Shown piece by piece: positions 22,494-31,732 of a stretch of 64,000 bases of DNA (positions are counted from its first letter, which is position 1; each line of letters starts with the position of its first letter). Origin of the DNA: CAWFPR01 sp963817635 (lineage in GTDB: Bacteria; Acidobacteriota; Vicinamibacteria; Vicinamibacterales; 2-12-FULL-66-21); assembly GCA_963817635.1 (NCBI GenBank), contig CAWFPR010000005.1, positions 763,516 to 827,515 of the forward strand, given 5' to 3'. The position numbers and the translations under genes are program-made. A model generated the notes under the pieces. It ran no database searches, was not told where the DNA came from, and saw nothing but the letters and a program-made list of their open reading frames with translations.

Positions 22494-23347
22494 GCGTGCG
22501 CGTGTCGGTGGTCGTCCCGTTCCACAACAGCGCGGAGTTCATCGACGCGTGTGTCAGGGCTTTGCTGTCGCAGCGCTTTCCGCGCGACGCGTTCGAGATC
22601 ATCATGGTGGACAACAACTCCACCGATGGATCCGCGGCCATCGTGCGCCGGTATCCGGGCGTCAGGCTGCTGGTGGAAACGACGCCGGGATCCTACGCCG
22701 CGCGCAATCGCGGAGTCCGCGAGGCGCGCGGGGCGATCGTGGCGTTCACCGACTCGGACTGCGCGCCAGGTCCGGACTGGCTGCAGACGATCTGGAGCGT
22801 CATGGCCAATCCGGGGCTGGTGCTCATCCAGGGGCGGTGTTCGCCGGGCGCGGAGTCGCTGCCGCTCGCGGTCCTCGCCGACTACGAGGCAAAGAAGGCC
22901 GCCTATGTCTTCACCAGCGAACGGAAGGACATCTACTACGGCTACACCAACAACATGGCGGTCCGCCGCAAGGCCTTCGACAAAGCCGGCCCGTTCCAGG
23001 AGTGGATGAGAGGCGCCGACGTCATGCTCGTCCACCGCGTGCTGGACGAGTACTCGTGCGGCGCGGTGGCATACCTGCCCGACATGTGGGTGCGCCACAT
23101 GGAGGTGGACAGCGTCGCGACCTGGCTTCGGAAGATGCACATCTACGGACGGAGCTTCCGGCGTTATGGCGACATGGTGAAGAGACGGCCGTTGACGGCC
23201 GCAGACAGGTGGCGCGTGTTCCGGGCCACGATCCGCGACAACCACTACGCGCCCGGCCGATCGCTTCTCCTGATCTGCCTCCTTGCGATCGGGCTGATCT
23301 CCTACGAGCTTGGGCGGCGGACCGCACCCATGACCTGGCACGGCTGA
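22490..23347 (+). CDS. Family 2 glycosyltransferase
   Basis: 285 residues. It has VSVVVPFHNSAEFIDACVRAL, DNNSTDGSAA for the nucleotide, and AFTDSDCAPGPDWL, a DxD-type metal motif. A C-terminal hydrophobic helix (LLLICLLAIGLISYELG) anchors it to the membrane. The start ATG 22490 lies inside the upstream stop. It appears to act with the GT39-like protein in building one glycan. It converges with the second ADOP permease, 55 bp away. Confidence 0.9.
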   Translation: MSVRVSVVVPFHNSAEFIDACVRALLSQRFPRDAFEIIMVDNNSTDGSAAIVRRYPGVRLLVETTPGSYAARNRGVREARGAIVAFTDSDCAPGPDWLQTIWSVMANPGLVLIQGRCSPGAESLPLAVLADYEAKKAAYVFTSERKDIYYGYTNNMAVRRKAFDKAGPFQEWMRGADVMLVHRVLDEYSCGAVAYLPDMWVRHMEVDSVATWLRKMHIYGRSFRRYGDMVKRRPLTAADRWRVFRATIRDNHYAPGRSLLLICLLAIGLISYELGRRTAPMTWHG

Positions 23348-23402
23348 CGAACAGCCGCCGTTGAGCTTGTCGACCGCTCGACCCTGCAGTGGATCTTGCC
23401 GT

Positions 23403-25836
23403 CTATTCCGCGCGCAGGGCCTCGATCGGATCGACGCGGGCGGCGCGGCGCGCGGGAATGTAGCTGGCGAACGCCGCCGAGAGGCCGAGGACCGCGGCGA
23501 CCGCGGCCAGCGTCGGCACATCCCACGAGTGGACGCCAAAGAGCAGCCCGCGCATCAGTGTTGCGCCCGCGATCGAACACACGACGCCGGTCGAAATCCC
23601 CGCCGCGGTCAGCCACCCGGCCTCCCGCAGGATGAGCCGATGGACGGCCGCCGGCGCCGCGCCGAGCGCCATGCGAACGCCGATCTCGCGCGTCCGCTGG
23701 CTCACCGAATACGCCACCACTCCGTATAGACCGACGGCGCCGAGCAACAGCGCCAGAGCGGCGAAGCCTCCGACCAGCCACGCCGATGAGCGATGCAGAT
23801 ATGCGGAGGAGGAGTCATGAATCCTGTCGGTCATCGTCATGCCGCGGAGCGTGACGATGTCGGGGTCGATCTGCTTGATGGCCGCGGCCAGCGTCAGCAG
23901 GATGGATGGGTCCGCCTGCGACGTCCGGACGACGAGGCTGAAAGAGTCGTCGGTGCTCTGGTTGAATGGGCGGTAGAGGACGGGGGGAATGTCGGCATCC
24001 AGCGGACCCTGCCGCAGGTCCTGCACGACGCCGACGATTTCGATCGGTTCAGGCGGCGTCGACATATAGGACAGATGCCGGCCGACCGGGTCTTCTCCGG
24101 GGAAGTACTGCCGCGCGAAGGCCTGGTTGATGATCGCCACGCGGGGTTTTGTCGCGTCTTCGGCGTCGGTGAAATAACGTCCCCGCTGAAGCGTGGTCCC
24201 GAGCGTTGTGAAGTAGGTGGGGCTGACGTCACGCTCAGGCGCTTCTTCGTGCTCGCCGTGCCACGGACGTCCCAGCACGCGGAACCAGGCGGTGTTGCCG
24301 TTGCCGGTCAGAGGGACGCCGTTGGTCGAAACGCCGGCGGACGTCACGCCCGGCAGGCTCTCGATGCGGGTGCCGATCTCGCGCGCAAGCGCGATTGCCT
24401 GCGGGTCCTTGCTATAGCTCGATTCGGGAGCCGAGACGTCGAGCGTCACGAGGTGATCCGGCTGCATGCCCAGATCGACGTGCAGGAGCCGGTAGAGACT
24501 CTTCCCAAGCAGCCCCGCGCCGGTCAGCAGGACCATCGCGGTCGCCAGTTCCAGTACAGACGAGTCTCGACCCGAGACGGCGCCAGACGGTGCCCGCCGA
24601 ACCGCGGCTTCCGTCCGCGAGGCCTTCTCGCAGTTTCGGCGACCACAGGCGCAGGCTGGGCGCGAGCGAGAAGAGCACGCTCGACGCTAGCGCGATCGCC
24701 GCGGCGAATGCCGCCACGCGCACGTTCACGCCCAGATCCCGCAGGAAGGGCGCGCGCGCCATGACGTCGGCTGAAAGGAGCCGTGTCAGCAGTAGCATGA
24801 CCCACCGGCCGGCGGCGAGACCGAGCAGGCTGCCGGCCACACTCAGGAGAACGGCTTCCGTCACGAACTGGCTCAGAAGCCGCCGCGCCGTGGCGCCGAG
24901 CGCCGCGCGCACGGCGATCTCACGCGTCCGGCTCTCGAAGCGGACGAGCAGCAGGCCCGCGACGTTGACGTTGGCGATGAGCAGCAGCAGGCCGGCGCCG
25001 CCGAGCAGCACCAGCAGGATCGGACGGATATCGCCGACCAGCACGTCCTTCAGCGGCGCGATGGCCGCCCCCTGGTCACGATTGGAAGACGGGTACTCCC
25101 GTTCGAGTTGCTGCGCGACCGACTGGAGGTTGGCGAGCGCCGCCTGGATGGTCACGCCGTCCTTCAGGCGTCCCACGCCGTACAGGCCGTGGCAGCTTCG
25201 CCGCAGGTCGCACCCGCTGTCGGCGTGGAACGCCATCCAGAATTCGGCGGGCTCGGCCGGCGCGAAGTGAAAGACACGCGGGAGCACGCCGATGACGAGG
25301 TAGGGCAGGCCGTCGAGGACAACAGTCTGACCGAGGACGTGGTGATCGCCGCCGTAGCGCTTCTGCCACGCGGCGTAACTGAGGAGCGCGGTCCGGGGCG
25401 CCGCGGGGAGGTCTTCCCCGTCGTGGAAATCACGTCCCAGGGCAGGCGCCACGCCGAGCGTGCGGAAAAATCCCGCGCTGACGCGCACTGCCCTGACCGG
25501 TTCGGTCCCCGCGGGCGCTGTCAGCAGGAAATCGTTCCGGTCATAGATGTCCAGCGAGGCCAGGACCGTGTTGCGCGTCTTCCAGTCGAGATAGTCGGCA
25601 TACGAGAGGTTGCTTCGCGGAAACATCTTGACGCTCTCATACACGCCCACGAGTCGCGACGGGTCGGTGTAGGGCAGGGGTTTGAGCAGCGCGGCATCCG
25701 TGAAGGCGAAGATCGCCACGCCCGCGCACATTCCGAGCGCCAGGATGCAGACGGCGGTCGCGGTGAATCCCGGTTTCGTCCGTAGCTGCCGGATCGCGAA
25801 ACGGACGTCCTGGGTCAGTTGTTCGAGCGTGGCCAT
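23403..25836 (-). CDS. ADOP-type ABC permease lacking the N-terminal helical domain, one-base insertion
   Basis: About 810 residues if repaired. The start ATG 25836 gives MATLEQLTQDVRFAIRQL, directly at the first FtsX half, so the 75-residue helical region of the other permease is absent. A MacB-like periplasmic domain, three helices, a second half and the closing VDPIEALRAE follow. At about 24558 the coding strand reads GTC-T-GTA between GSRLV and LELATAMVLLTG; removing one base rejoins the two halves exactly. No ATPase and no PadR gene lies nearby. Substrate unknown. Confidence 0.85.
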
Positions 25837-25950
25837 GGTGCCAGCTTGGACGGGGGCGCGGGTCAAAAAGATGGAATACCGCCTGTCGTTGAGCTTGCGT
25901 GCCAGACGGCCGAGCTTGCGAGTGTCACCCCGCGCAGTCGCAGAAACCGA

Positions 25951-25979
25951 TTTACCTTCGCCGCGCCCGCGGGCATACT
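25951..25979 (+). promoter_or_regulatory. Candidate sigma70-type promoter of the 26-47 kb locus
   Basis: TTTACC (25951-25956) and CATACT (25974-25979) are 17 bp apart, each matching four of six consensus bases. This would start transcription near 25986, about 16 bases before the ATG of the phospholipase-D-like gene. It is the only good candidate I found in the 165 bp between the divergent ADOP gene and this locus. Confidence 0.3.
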
Positions 25980-26001
25980 CCTACGGCCGAACGCGAGCCG
26001 T

Positions 26002-28209
26002 ATGGACAACCGAGGCGTCAGGGGCCGCATCGTCTTTGCCGAAGCCGGTGATCCGCCGATCACGACGGACGTCTCGGTCGCCGCCTTCGACATCGATCCC
26101 TTCACTGCGGATGACGTGCTGGGCACGGAGGTGCCGACGTCGTCCACCGGCGAGTTCCTGATTCAGTACAGTCCGGACACGTATCGGCTGTGGAAGTTCG
26201 ATCGAAAACCCGACATCGAGGTTCGGGTGTACGGTCCGGGGAAGCGAGTCCTCTGGCAGAGCGAGGTCCATGAAAACGTGGACACCGAGTTCCTCACGCT
26301 CGACCCGATCAGGATTCACCGGACGAACTTCCCGACGTCCGACCCGGCCGATCCGAGCTGGCTGGTCTGTCACACCTCGCTCGATCCGGCCAACGGGACG
26401 CCCGTGCGGCTCACGGCGGGCAACCACATCGAGTGGCTGATCGACGGCGCGACCATGTTTCCTGCCCTGACCGACGCGATCGAAGGGGCCCACACGTCGG
26501 TCAGGTTCATGAACCTGAACTTCTACATCAAGGGCCTCCTCTCCAAGTTCGAGTTCCCTCCTGGCGTGCCCCCGGAACTGGTGCAGCCGACCGACGAAGT
26601 GAAGGTGTCGCGGCTCGAACGGATCCTGAAGAGAAAGGCGAGTGCGAGTCTGCCCGTTCACGTGCTCGTGTGGGAGCTGGAGAACATCCCGGATCTGCTC
26701 GTCAAGCTGCTCGACAAGGCCGACACGGCGGACGAAGTGCGGAAGTTCTTCGAAGGCACCGGGGTCGTCGCCAGTTCGTTCGAGAACACGCAACTGCTGC
26801 ACATCAAGCTGGCGGTGATCGACGGCACGTCGGCATTCGTCATCGGGTCCACCGTGAGCCAGAGCTATTTCTCGGACGGCCGTCACCTGATCCGGGAGCC
26901 TCGTCACGGAAAGAAAGAGCTGATCCACGACATGAGCCTCGGGCTGAAGGGGCCGGCGGTGCGCCACGTGGACGAGACGTTCACCACGATCTGGAACGTC
27001 AACCCGATTGCGCCGGTGATCAGTCCGTCGCCGATGCCGGGCCCCGCGACGTCCGGCGGCAGCGTCCAGATGCTGCGAACGATGCCGGGCGAGGTCTTTG
27101 CGAAGGATCCGCCCAATCCGAACGACCCTGCAGATCTCCCCTTCGGCGAAACCGGCGTGCTGGAAGCGTATCAGCGCGCGATCATGAAAGCCGAAGAGTA
27201 CATTTACATCGAAGATCAGTACCTGGTGAACGAGGACATCGCCAACGCGATCGCGCTTCGCATGAAGGCGAAGCCCGATCTCGATGTGATCTTGCTCCTG
27301 AACGTCAAGCCGGACATTGCGGGCTATCACCGGAAGCAGGCGGCGCTGCTCAAGCAGTTGCGCGACGCGCTTCCAGACACGCAGAAGCATCGCCTGGGCA
27401 TCTTCACCATCTGGAGCACGGACGACTCGCAGCCCAGGTTCGAGATCGCGCACATCTACGTCCACGCCAAACTGGCGGTCATCGACGACAAGTGGGCGAC
27501 GGTGGGGACAGCCAACCTCGATGGCGCGTCGCTCAATCGTCGGCAGTGGGATCTCATCCTGAAAGCCGAACTCATCGAGCGCCTGGACTCGCTCATCGAC
27601 GACTTCAGGAGCCTCGGCCTCGAAAAGGAACTCGTGGTCGCGATCCTCGGTCCACTCTACGTCGCGTTGTTCCTGATCGCGTTCGGTCCGCTTCTGCTGC
27701 TGGTCGGCGCTGTTGGCGGCACGTTCTCGCTGCCGACGCTCGTCGGTTTCATCTTCGGGGCGATCCTGAAGGAGACCGCGCGCGATTCCCAGCACGCGAA
27801 TCCGCACAGGAAGCGCCAGCCGCCGCGTCACCCGGAACTGAACCTGGTGCTGTACGACGGTATCGCCGGCCAGCCGGCCACAGCGACTACGCCCCGACTG
27901 GCGGAGCAGTTGCGACGGGCGCTCTGGGAAGAGCACCTCGGGCATCCCGCTCCGGCAACAAAGCCGGGACCGGGCTGGCTGAGCGACTGGAGAGACACGG
28001 CCGAGGCGCACAAGACGCGACTCCGGAATGCTTCGCTGCCCGTGAATCCGATTCGTCCGGGTCCGCAGACAGCGAAGGTGCTCGAGTGGGTGCCGGATCC
28101 GAAACCCGCGGACTACCTCCGGACGCTCGGCGTGCAGGTGGACAACATCACGGTCAGGGCGCAGGGAGTACCTGTGCCGTTCAAACCGAAGGAAGTGGAC
28201 GAGGAGTAA
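26002..28209 (+). CDS. Phospholipase D-family protein with two HKD motifs
   Basis: 735 residues. Two HxKx4D motifs are intact: H267-K269-D274 (LHIKLAVID, followed by FVIGST) and H488-K490-D495 (VHAKLAVID, followed by VGTANLDGAS). The pair should form one active site that cleaves or transfers phosphodiesters, using a phosphohistidine intermediate. Residues 1-100 look like a small beta domain. Residues about 545-590 are strongly hydrophobic (ILGPLYVALFLIAFGPLLLL onward) and could anchor the protein in a membrane. No signal peptide is seen. It is the first gene of a seven-gene run on the same strand; the next gene starts 11 bp later. Phospholipid or nucleic acid could be the substrate; the neighbours do not settle it. 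Confidence 0.85.
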   Translation: MDNRGVRGRIVFAEAGDPPITTDVSVAAFDIDPFTADDVLGTEVPTSSTGEFLIQYSPDTYRLWKFDRKPDIEVRVYGPGKRVLWQSEVHENVDTEFLTLDPIRIHRTNFPTSDPADPSWLVCHTSLDPANGTPVRLTAGNHIEWLIDGATMFPALTDAIEGAHTSVRFMNLNFYIKGLLSKFEFPPGVPPELVQPTDEVKVSRLERILKRKASASLPVHVLVWELENIPDLLVKLLDKADTADEVRKFFEGTGVVASSFENTQLLHIKLAVIDGTSAFVIGSTVSQSYFSDGRHLIREPRHGKKELIHDMSLGLKGPAVRHVDETFTTIWNVNPIAPVISPSPMPGPATSGGSVQMLRTMPGEVFAKDPPNPNDPADLPFGETGVLEAYQRAIMKAEEYIYIEDQYLVNEDIANAIALRMKAKPDLDVILLLNVKPDIAGYHRKQAALLKQLRDALPDTQKHRLGIFTIWSTDDSQPRFEIAHIYVHAKLAVIDDKWATVGTANLDGASLNRRQWDLILKAELIERLDSLIDDFRSLGLEKELVVAILGPLYVALFLIAFGPLLLLVGAVGGTFSLPTLVGFIFGAILKETARDSQHANPHRKRQPPRHPELNLVLYDGIAGQPATATTPRLAEQLRRALWEEHLGHPAPATKPGPGWLSDWRDTAEAHKTRLRNASLPVNPIRPGPQTAKVLEWVPDPKPADYLRTLGVQVDNITVRAQGVPVPFKPKEVDEE

Positions 28210-28220
28210 CGTCTTCGCTC

Positions 28221-31200
28221 ATGGCGAACACCGTCAACCTGCTCACCGAGTCAGTCGGCGAGGTTCTGTCGAAGCTCGACGCGCTCGTTCAACTGACGAG
28301 CGGCACGTCGGCGTTCGTCAATGCGCTTGGCTGGGAACTGCCGCCCGGCGTCGACGACATCGGTCTGGCGGCACTCGATTTCACCGACCTGCTCCAGAAG
28401 CTGAAAGTGGTCGCGGATTCGTCCTCGGAAGAACGGAAGGACGAGATCCTGATGGCGAGCCGCATCGCCGAACTCGGGCTCGCGATCGGCGCCACCGTCG
28501 ATTCCATCAGGGAACTCGCAGACTCTCTCGAGGCGCTTTTCGGCGGCTTCGGCGACTATCTCGATCGCACCAGCATCCACAAGGAGCTGCCTCGCCGGCT
28601 GCTCGACCTGCTGCTCATCAAGCAATTGTCGGATCGCTCGCCGCTTGCGGCCGCGGTGCTCACCTTCCTGAACCTGATCGAATTCAAGTACTTCGCCGCC
28701 GATCCCGCGACCTTCCAGATCGAGCACGTGCGCGCGATCGTTCACTACGATCATCTCAAGTCCTTCCTCGACGATCCCGCGCAACACCTGGCGACGACTT
28801 ACGGCTGGGGCACTCCGGAGTTCGTGGACATCCTGCTGCTCGAGCGCCTCGGCCAGGTCCTTCGTCAGCTCGGCCTGACGATTCAGAACTTCGCGATGGA
28901 TCCGAGAGCGGAAGAGGCGCTCGTCGGACCGCCACCGACCGATCCCGGCGCCCTGCCGGCGCCGCAGATGAACGTGACGATTCACGAGCAGATCGGCGAG
29001 GTCGTCGGCCTCAAGCTCGGACTGTCGGCATTCGGCGTTCGTCCAACCGGTCCGGGCGCCTCGGACGGCGGCATCGGTTTCCTGCCCCTCATCCGCGGCG
29101 AGGCAGAGGGCAGCATTCCGTTTCCAGGCTTCGACGACGCCTTCATCGATCTGTCGGTGAAGGGCGACCTGCTCAAGCGCGTGGCCTTGATCATCCGGGC
29201 GGGGCAGGACCTGACCGTCCGGCATGGCGGCGGCCTGAGCGAGGCGGTCACGGGGCGCTTCGCGCTCGCGTTGAGGCACGGAAGCCCGGCGAGCGATCCG
29301 AAGACGCTGCTGTCGTTCCCCGGCGGCGTCGGCATCCAGGCCGAGCAGGTCTACCTCCAGGCTGGCGTCGAGAAGTTCTCCGATCGGCCCGCCGAGAGCT
29401 TCGCGGAATTCGGGATGCTTGGCGGCCGCGTGTCGTTCTCGATGGATGCGGCTGATTCGTTCCTGAGCGAGGCCGTCGCGAAGAAAAAAGTCGAGGCGCC
29501 GTTCGATTTGCGTGTCGGCTGGAACCGCGACGGCGTCTACTTCCACGGCAGCTCGGGACTCTCGGTCTCGCTGCCGGCCCACATCGAGGCCGGCCCCTTC
29601 ACCGTGGACAGCGTCACGCTCGGCCTCGGCGTGAAGGACGCCGGCCTTGCGATCGAGTCGTCTGTCAGCGGCCATCTCACTCTCGGTCCGCTCGTCGCGA
29701 CTGTTCAGCGGATCGGCCTCGACGTCCGCGTCTCGTTCGAAAGCGGAAACATCGGCATCTTCGATCTGTCGCCTCACTTCAAACCTCCCGAGGGTCTGGG
29801 GCTGAGCGTGGAGGGTGGGGGATTCACGGGCGGGGGGTTCCTGGGGTTCGAGCCGGAGGCGGGGCGCTACAGCGGGATGCTGGAGCTGGGGTTCCAGGGG
29901 CAGTTCACGCTGAAGGCGTTCGGGCTGCTGGAGACGCGGCAGCCCAATGGCGAGCCGGGGTTTTCGCTGGTGATCGTGATCAGCAGCGAGTTCACGCCGA
30001 TCCCGCTGGGGTTCGGGTTCTCGCTGACGGGGGTCGGCGGGCTGCTGGGGCTCAACCGGACGGTGCAGGTCGATCGGCTGGCGAGCGGGCTCGGCGACCA
30101 GACGCTCCAGAGCGTGCTGTTTCCGACGAACCTGGTCGCCAATGCAGATCGGATCCTGAGCGACCTGCGGCAGGTGTTCCCGCCGGCGCGCGGGCGGTTC
30201 GTGTTCGGCCCGCTGGCGAAGATCACGTGGGGGACGCCGGCGCTGCTGACGGCCGAAGTGGGGCTGGTGCTGGAGGTGCCGGAGCCGGTGCGGCTGGTGC
30301 TGCTCGGCGTGGTGCGGGGGATCCTGCCGGACGAGCAGGCGGCGATCCTGCGCCTGGAGGTGCATTTCCTCGGGGTGATTGACGTCGCGCAGGCGCGGCT
30401 GTCGTTCGACGCGACGCTGGTGGACTCGCGGCTGCTGGCCTTCACGCTGACGGGCGACCTGGCGCTGCGGCTGTATTGGGGCGCCGACGCGAATTTCCTG
30501 GTGACGGTGGGTGGGTTCCACCCGGCGTATCAGCCGCCGCCGCTGGCGCTGCCGGCGCTGCACCGGCTGACGGTGGCGCTGGCGGCGGGGGACAACCCGC
30601 GGCTGACGCTCGAAACCTACCTGGCGGTGACGGCGAACACGGCGCAGTTCGGCGCGCGGCTGGAGCTGTATGCGGCGGCGTGGAAGTTCAACGCCTACGG
30701 GTTCCTGTCGTTCGACGTGCTGTTCCAGTTCAACCCGTTCTACTTCCTCGCGGATGTGACGGCGATGCTGGCGCTGCGGGTGGGGTCGTCGGCGATTGCC
30801 AGCATCAAGCTGACGCTGACGCTGGAAGGGCCGACGCCGTGGAAGGCGAAGGGGGACGCGCGGCTGAAGCTGTGCTGGTTCCTGACGGTCAAGATCCGGT
30901 TCAGCAAGACGTTCGGGGAAGCGCGGCAGACGACGCTGCCGGATGTGGCGGTGCTGCCGCGGCTGACGGCGGCGCTGGCGGCGCGGGACACCTGGCGGGA
31001 GGAGCTGCCGGCCAATGGGCAGCGGCTGGAAAGCCTGCGGGCGCTCGGCGTGGACGGGTCGGCGCCGGTGCGGGTGCACCCGGTCGGGACGGTGGCGATC
31101 AGCCAGACGGTGGTGCCGCTCGGGATCGCGCTCGATCGGATCGGGGCGCAGCGGCCGGCCGACGGGCCGGCGTTCGCCATCGCGGACGTGGCGGTGGGGG

Positions 31201-31730
31201 GCGATCCGCAGGGGACGCCGCCGGCGACGGAGGAGCAGTTCGCGCCGGCGCAGTATTTCGACCTGAGCGATGCGGACAAGCTGGCGAGCCCGTCGTTCAA
31301 GCGCTTTGCGAGCGGCGTGCGGGTGGGCGACGCGGAGCGGTGGCGCACCGGCTACGCCGCCGCGCGCGAGGTCCGCTACGAACGCACATACATCGACTCT
31401 CAACGCGACCAGAGACTTGGCCAGCCCGGACCGCGAGGTCTGTTCCCGGTTGACGCAGGCGCGTTCAACACCTGGACGCTTCGGGGCGCGACCGCCAAAT
31501 CGGCCCTGTCGTTCGCCCGGCGCCGCAAGTCCACGCTCGCTCCGGCCGAGGTTGGCGTCTTTCAGGAGCCGTTTGCGATCGTACGTTCTGAGAGCCTCGC
31601 GTTGTTCGATTCGGAGAGCCTGATGGGCACCGAGCAGGCCGCGCTGCAGCGGCGCGACGCGCTCATCGCATCCAATCCCGCCCTCCGGGATGCTCTGCAG
31701 GTTGTCCCGGTCTTCGAGATGAGCGCATAG
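28221..31730 (+). CDS. Giant beta-rich protein, DUF6603-type (paralogue 1)
   Basis: 1169 residues, uninterrupted. Residues 1-250 are mostly helical (LLTESVGEVLSKLDALVQL; FVDILLLERLGQVLRQLGL). From about 255 alternating amphipathic strands dominate. Residues 520-1063 form a core with FEPEAGRYSGMLELGFQGQF, GLLGLNRTV and VTVGGFHPAYQPPP, a pattern I recall from the uncharacterised DUF6603 family. The tail 1064-1169 is polar. There is no signal peptide. The second paralogue has a related N-terminus (YGWGTPEF versus YEWGSPGF), a nearly identical core and a diverged tail. Within the core glycine is mostly GGG, outside it GGC. Function unknown; it may be structural. Confidence 0.75.
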   Translation: MANTVNLLTESVGEVLSKLDALVQLTSGTSAFVNALGWELPPGVDDIGLAALDFTDLLQKLKVVADSSSEERKDEILMASRIAELGLAIGATVDSIRELADSLEALFGGFGDYLDRTSIHKELPRRLLDLLLIKQLSDRSPLAAAVLTFLNLIEFKYFAADPATFQIEHVRAIVHYDHLKSFLDDPAQHLATTYGWGTPEFVDILLLERLGQVLRQLGLTIQNFAMDPRAEEALVGPPPTDPGALPAPQMNVTIHEQIGEVVGLKLGLSAFGVRPTGPGASDGGIGFLPLIRGEAEGSIPFPGFDDAFIDLSVKGDLLKRVALIIRAGQDLTVRHGGGLSEAVTGRFALALRHGSPASDPKTLLSFPGGVGIQAEQVYLQAGVEKFSDRPAESFAEFGMLGGRVSFSMDAADSFLSEAVAKKKVEAPFDLRVGWNRDGVYFHGSSGLSVSLPAHIEAGPFTVDSVTLGLGVKDAGLAIESSVSGHLTLGPLVATVQRIGLDVRVSFESGNIGIFDLSPHFKPPEGLGLSVEGGGFTGGGFLGFEPEAGRYSGMLELGFQGQFTLKAFGLLETRQPNGEPGFSLVIVISSEFTPIPLGFGFSLTGVGGLLGLNRTVQVDRLASGLGDQTLQSVLFPTNLVANADRILSDLRQVFPPARGRFVFGPLAKITWGTPALLTAEVGLVLEVPEPVRLVLLGVVRGILPDEQAAILRLEVHFLGVIDVAQARLSFDATLVDSRLLAFTLTGDLALRLYWGADANFLVTVGGFHPAYQPPPLALPALHRLTVALAAGDNPRLTLETYLAVTANTAQFGARLELYAAAWKFNAYGFLSFDVLFQFNPFYFLADVTAMLALRVGSSAIASIKLTLTLEGPTPWKAKGDARLKLCWFLTVKIRFSKTFGEARQTTLPDVAVLPRLTAALAARDTWREELPANGQRLESLRALGVDGSAPVRVHPVGTVAISQTVVPLGIALDRIGAQRPADGPAFAIADVAVGGDPQGTPPATEEQFAPAQYFDLSDADKLASPSFKRFASGVRVGDAERWRTGYAAAREVRYERTYIDSQRDQRLGQPGPRGLFPVDAGAFNTWTLRGATAKSALSFARRRKSTLAPAEVGVFQEPFAIVRSESLALFDSESLMGTEQAALQRRDALIASNPALRDALQVVPVFEMSA
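29778..31409 (+). repeat. Long direct repeat, copy 1 (core of paralogue 1)
   Basis: 1632 bp matching 34982-36614 in the same orientation. By eye I find six substitutions and one indel-type difference, all in the first 350 bp; beyond about 30095 I see no difference, third codon positions included. It begins at the codons for FKPPEGLGLS and ends within SQRD. The boundaries are not flanked by inverted repeats or target-site duplications that I can see, so this is not an insertion sequence. Confidence 0.95.
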
Positions 31731-31732
31731 CC

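Noticed and set aside
26433..28220. The long plus-strand frame starting at 26433 as part of giant paralogue 1
   Set aside because: It lies inside the phospholipase D gene in another frame; ATG 28221 follows that gene's stop and begins the conserved helical region.
28251..31403. A 1050-residue open frame on the minus strand opposite giant paralogue 1
   Set aside because: Its translation is arginine/glutamine/histidine-rich low-complexity sequence, the expected mirror of a GC-rich gene; the plus-strand frame has clear protein patterns.
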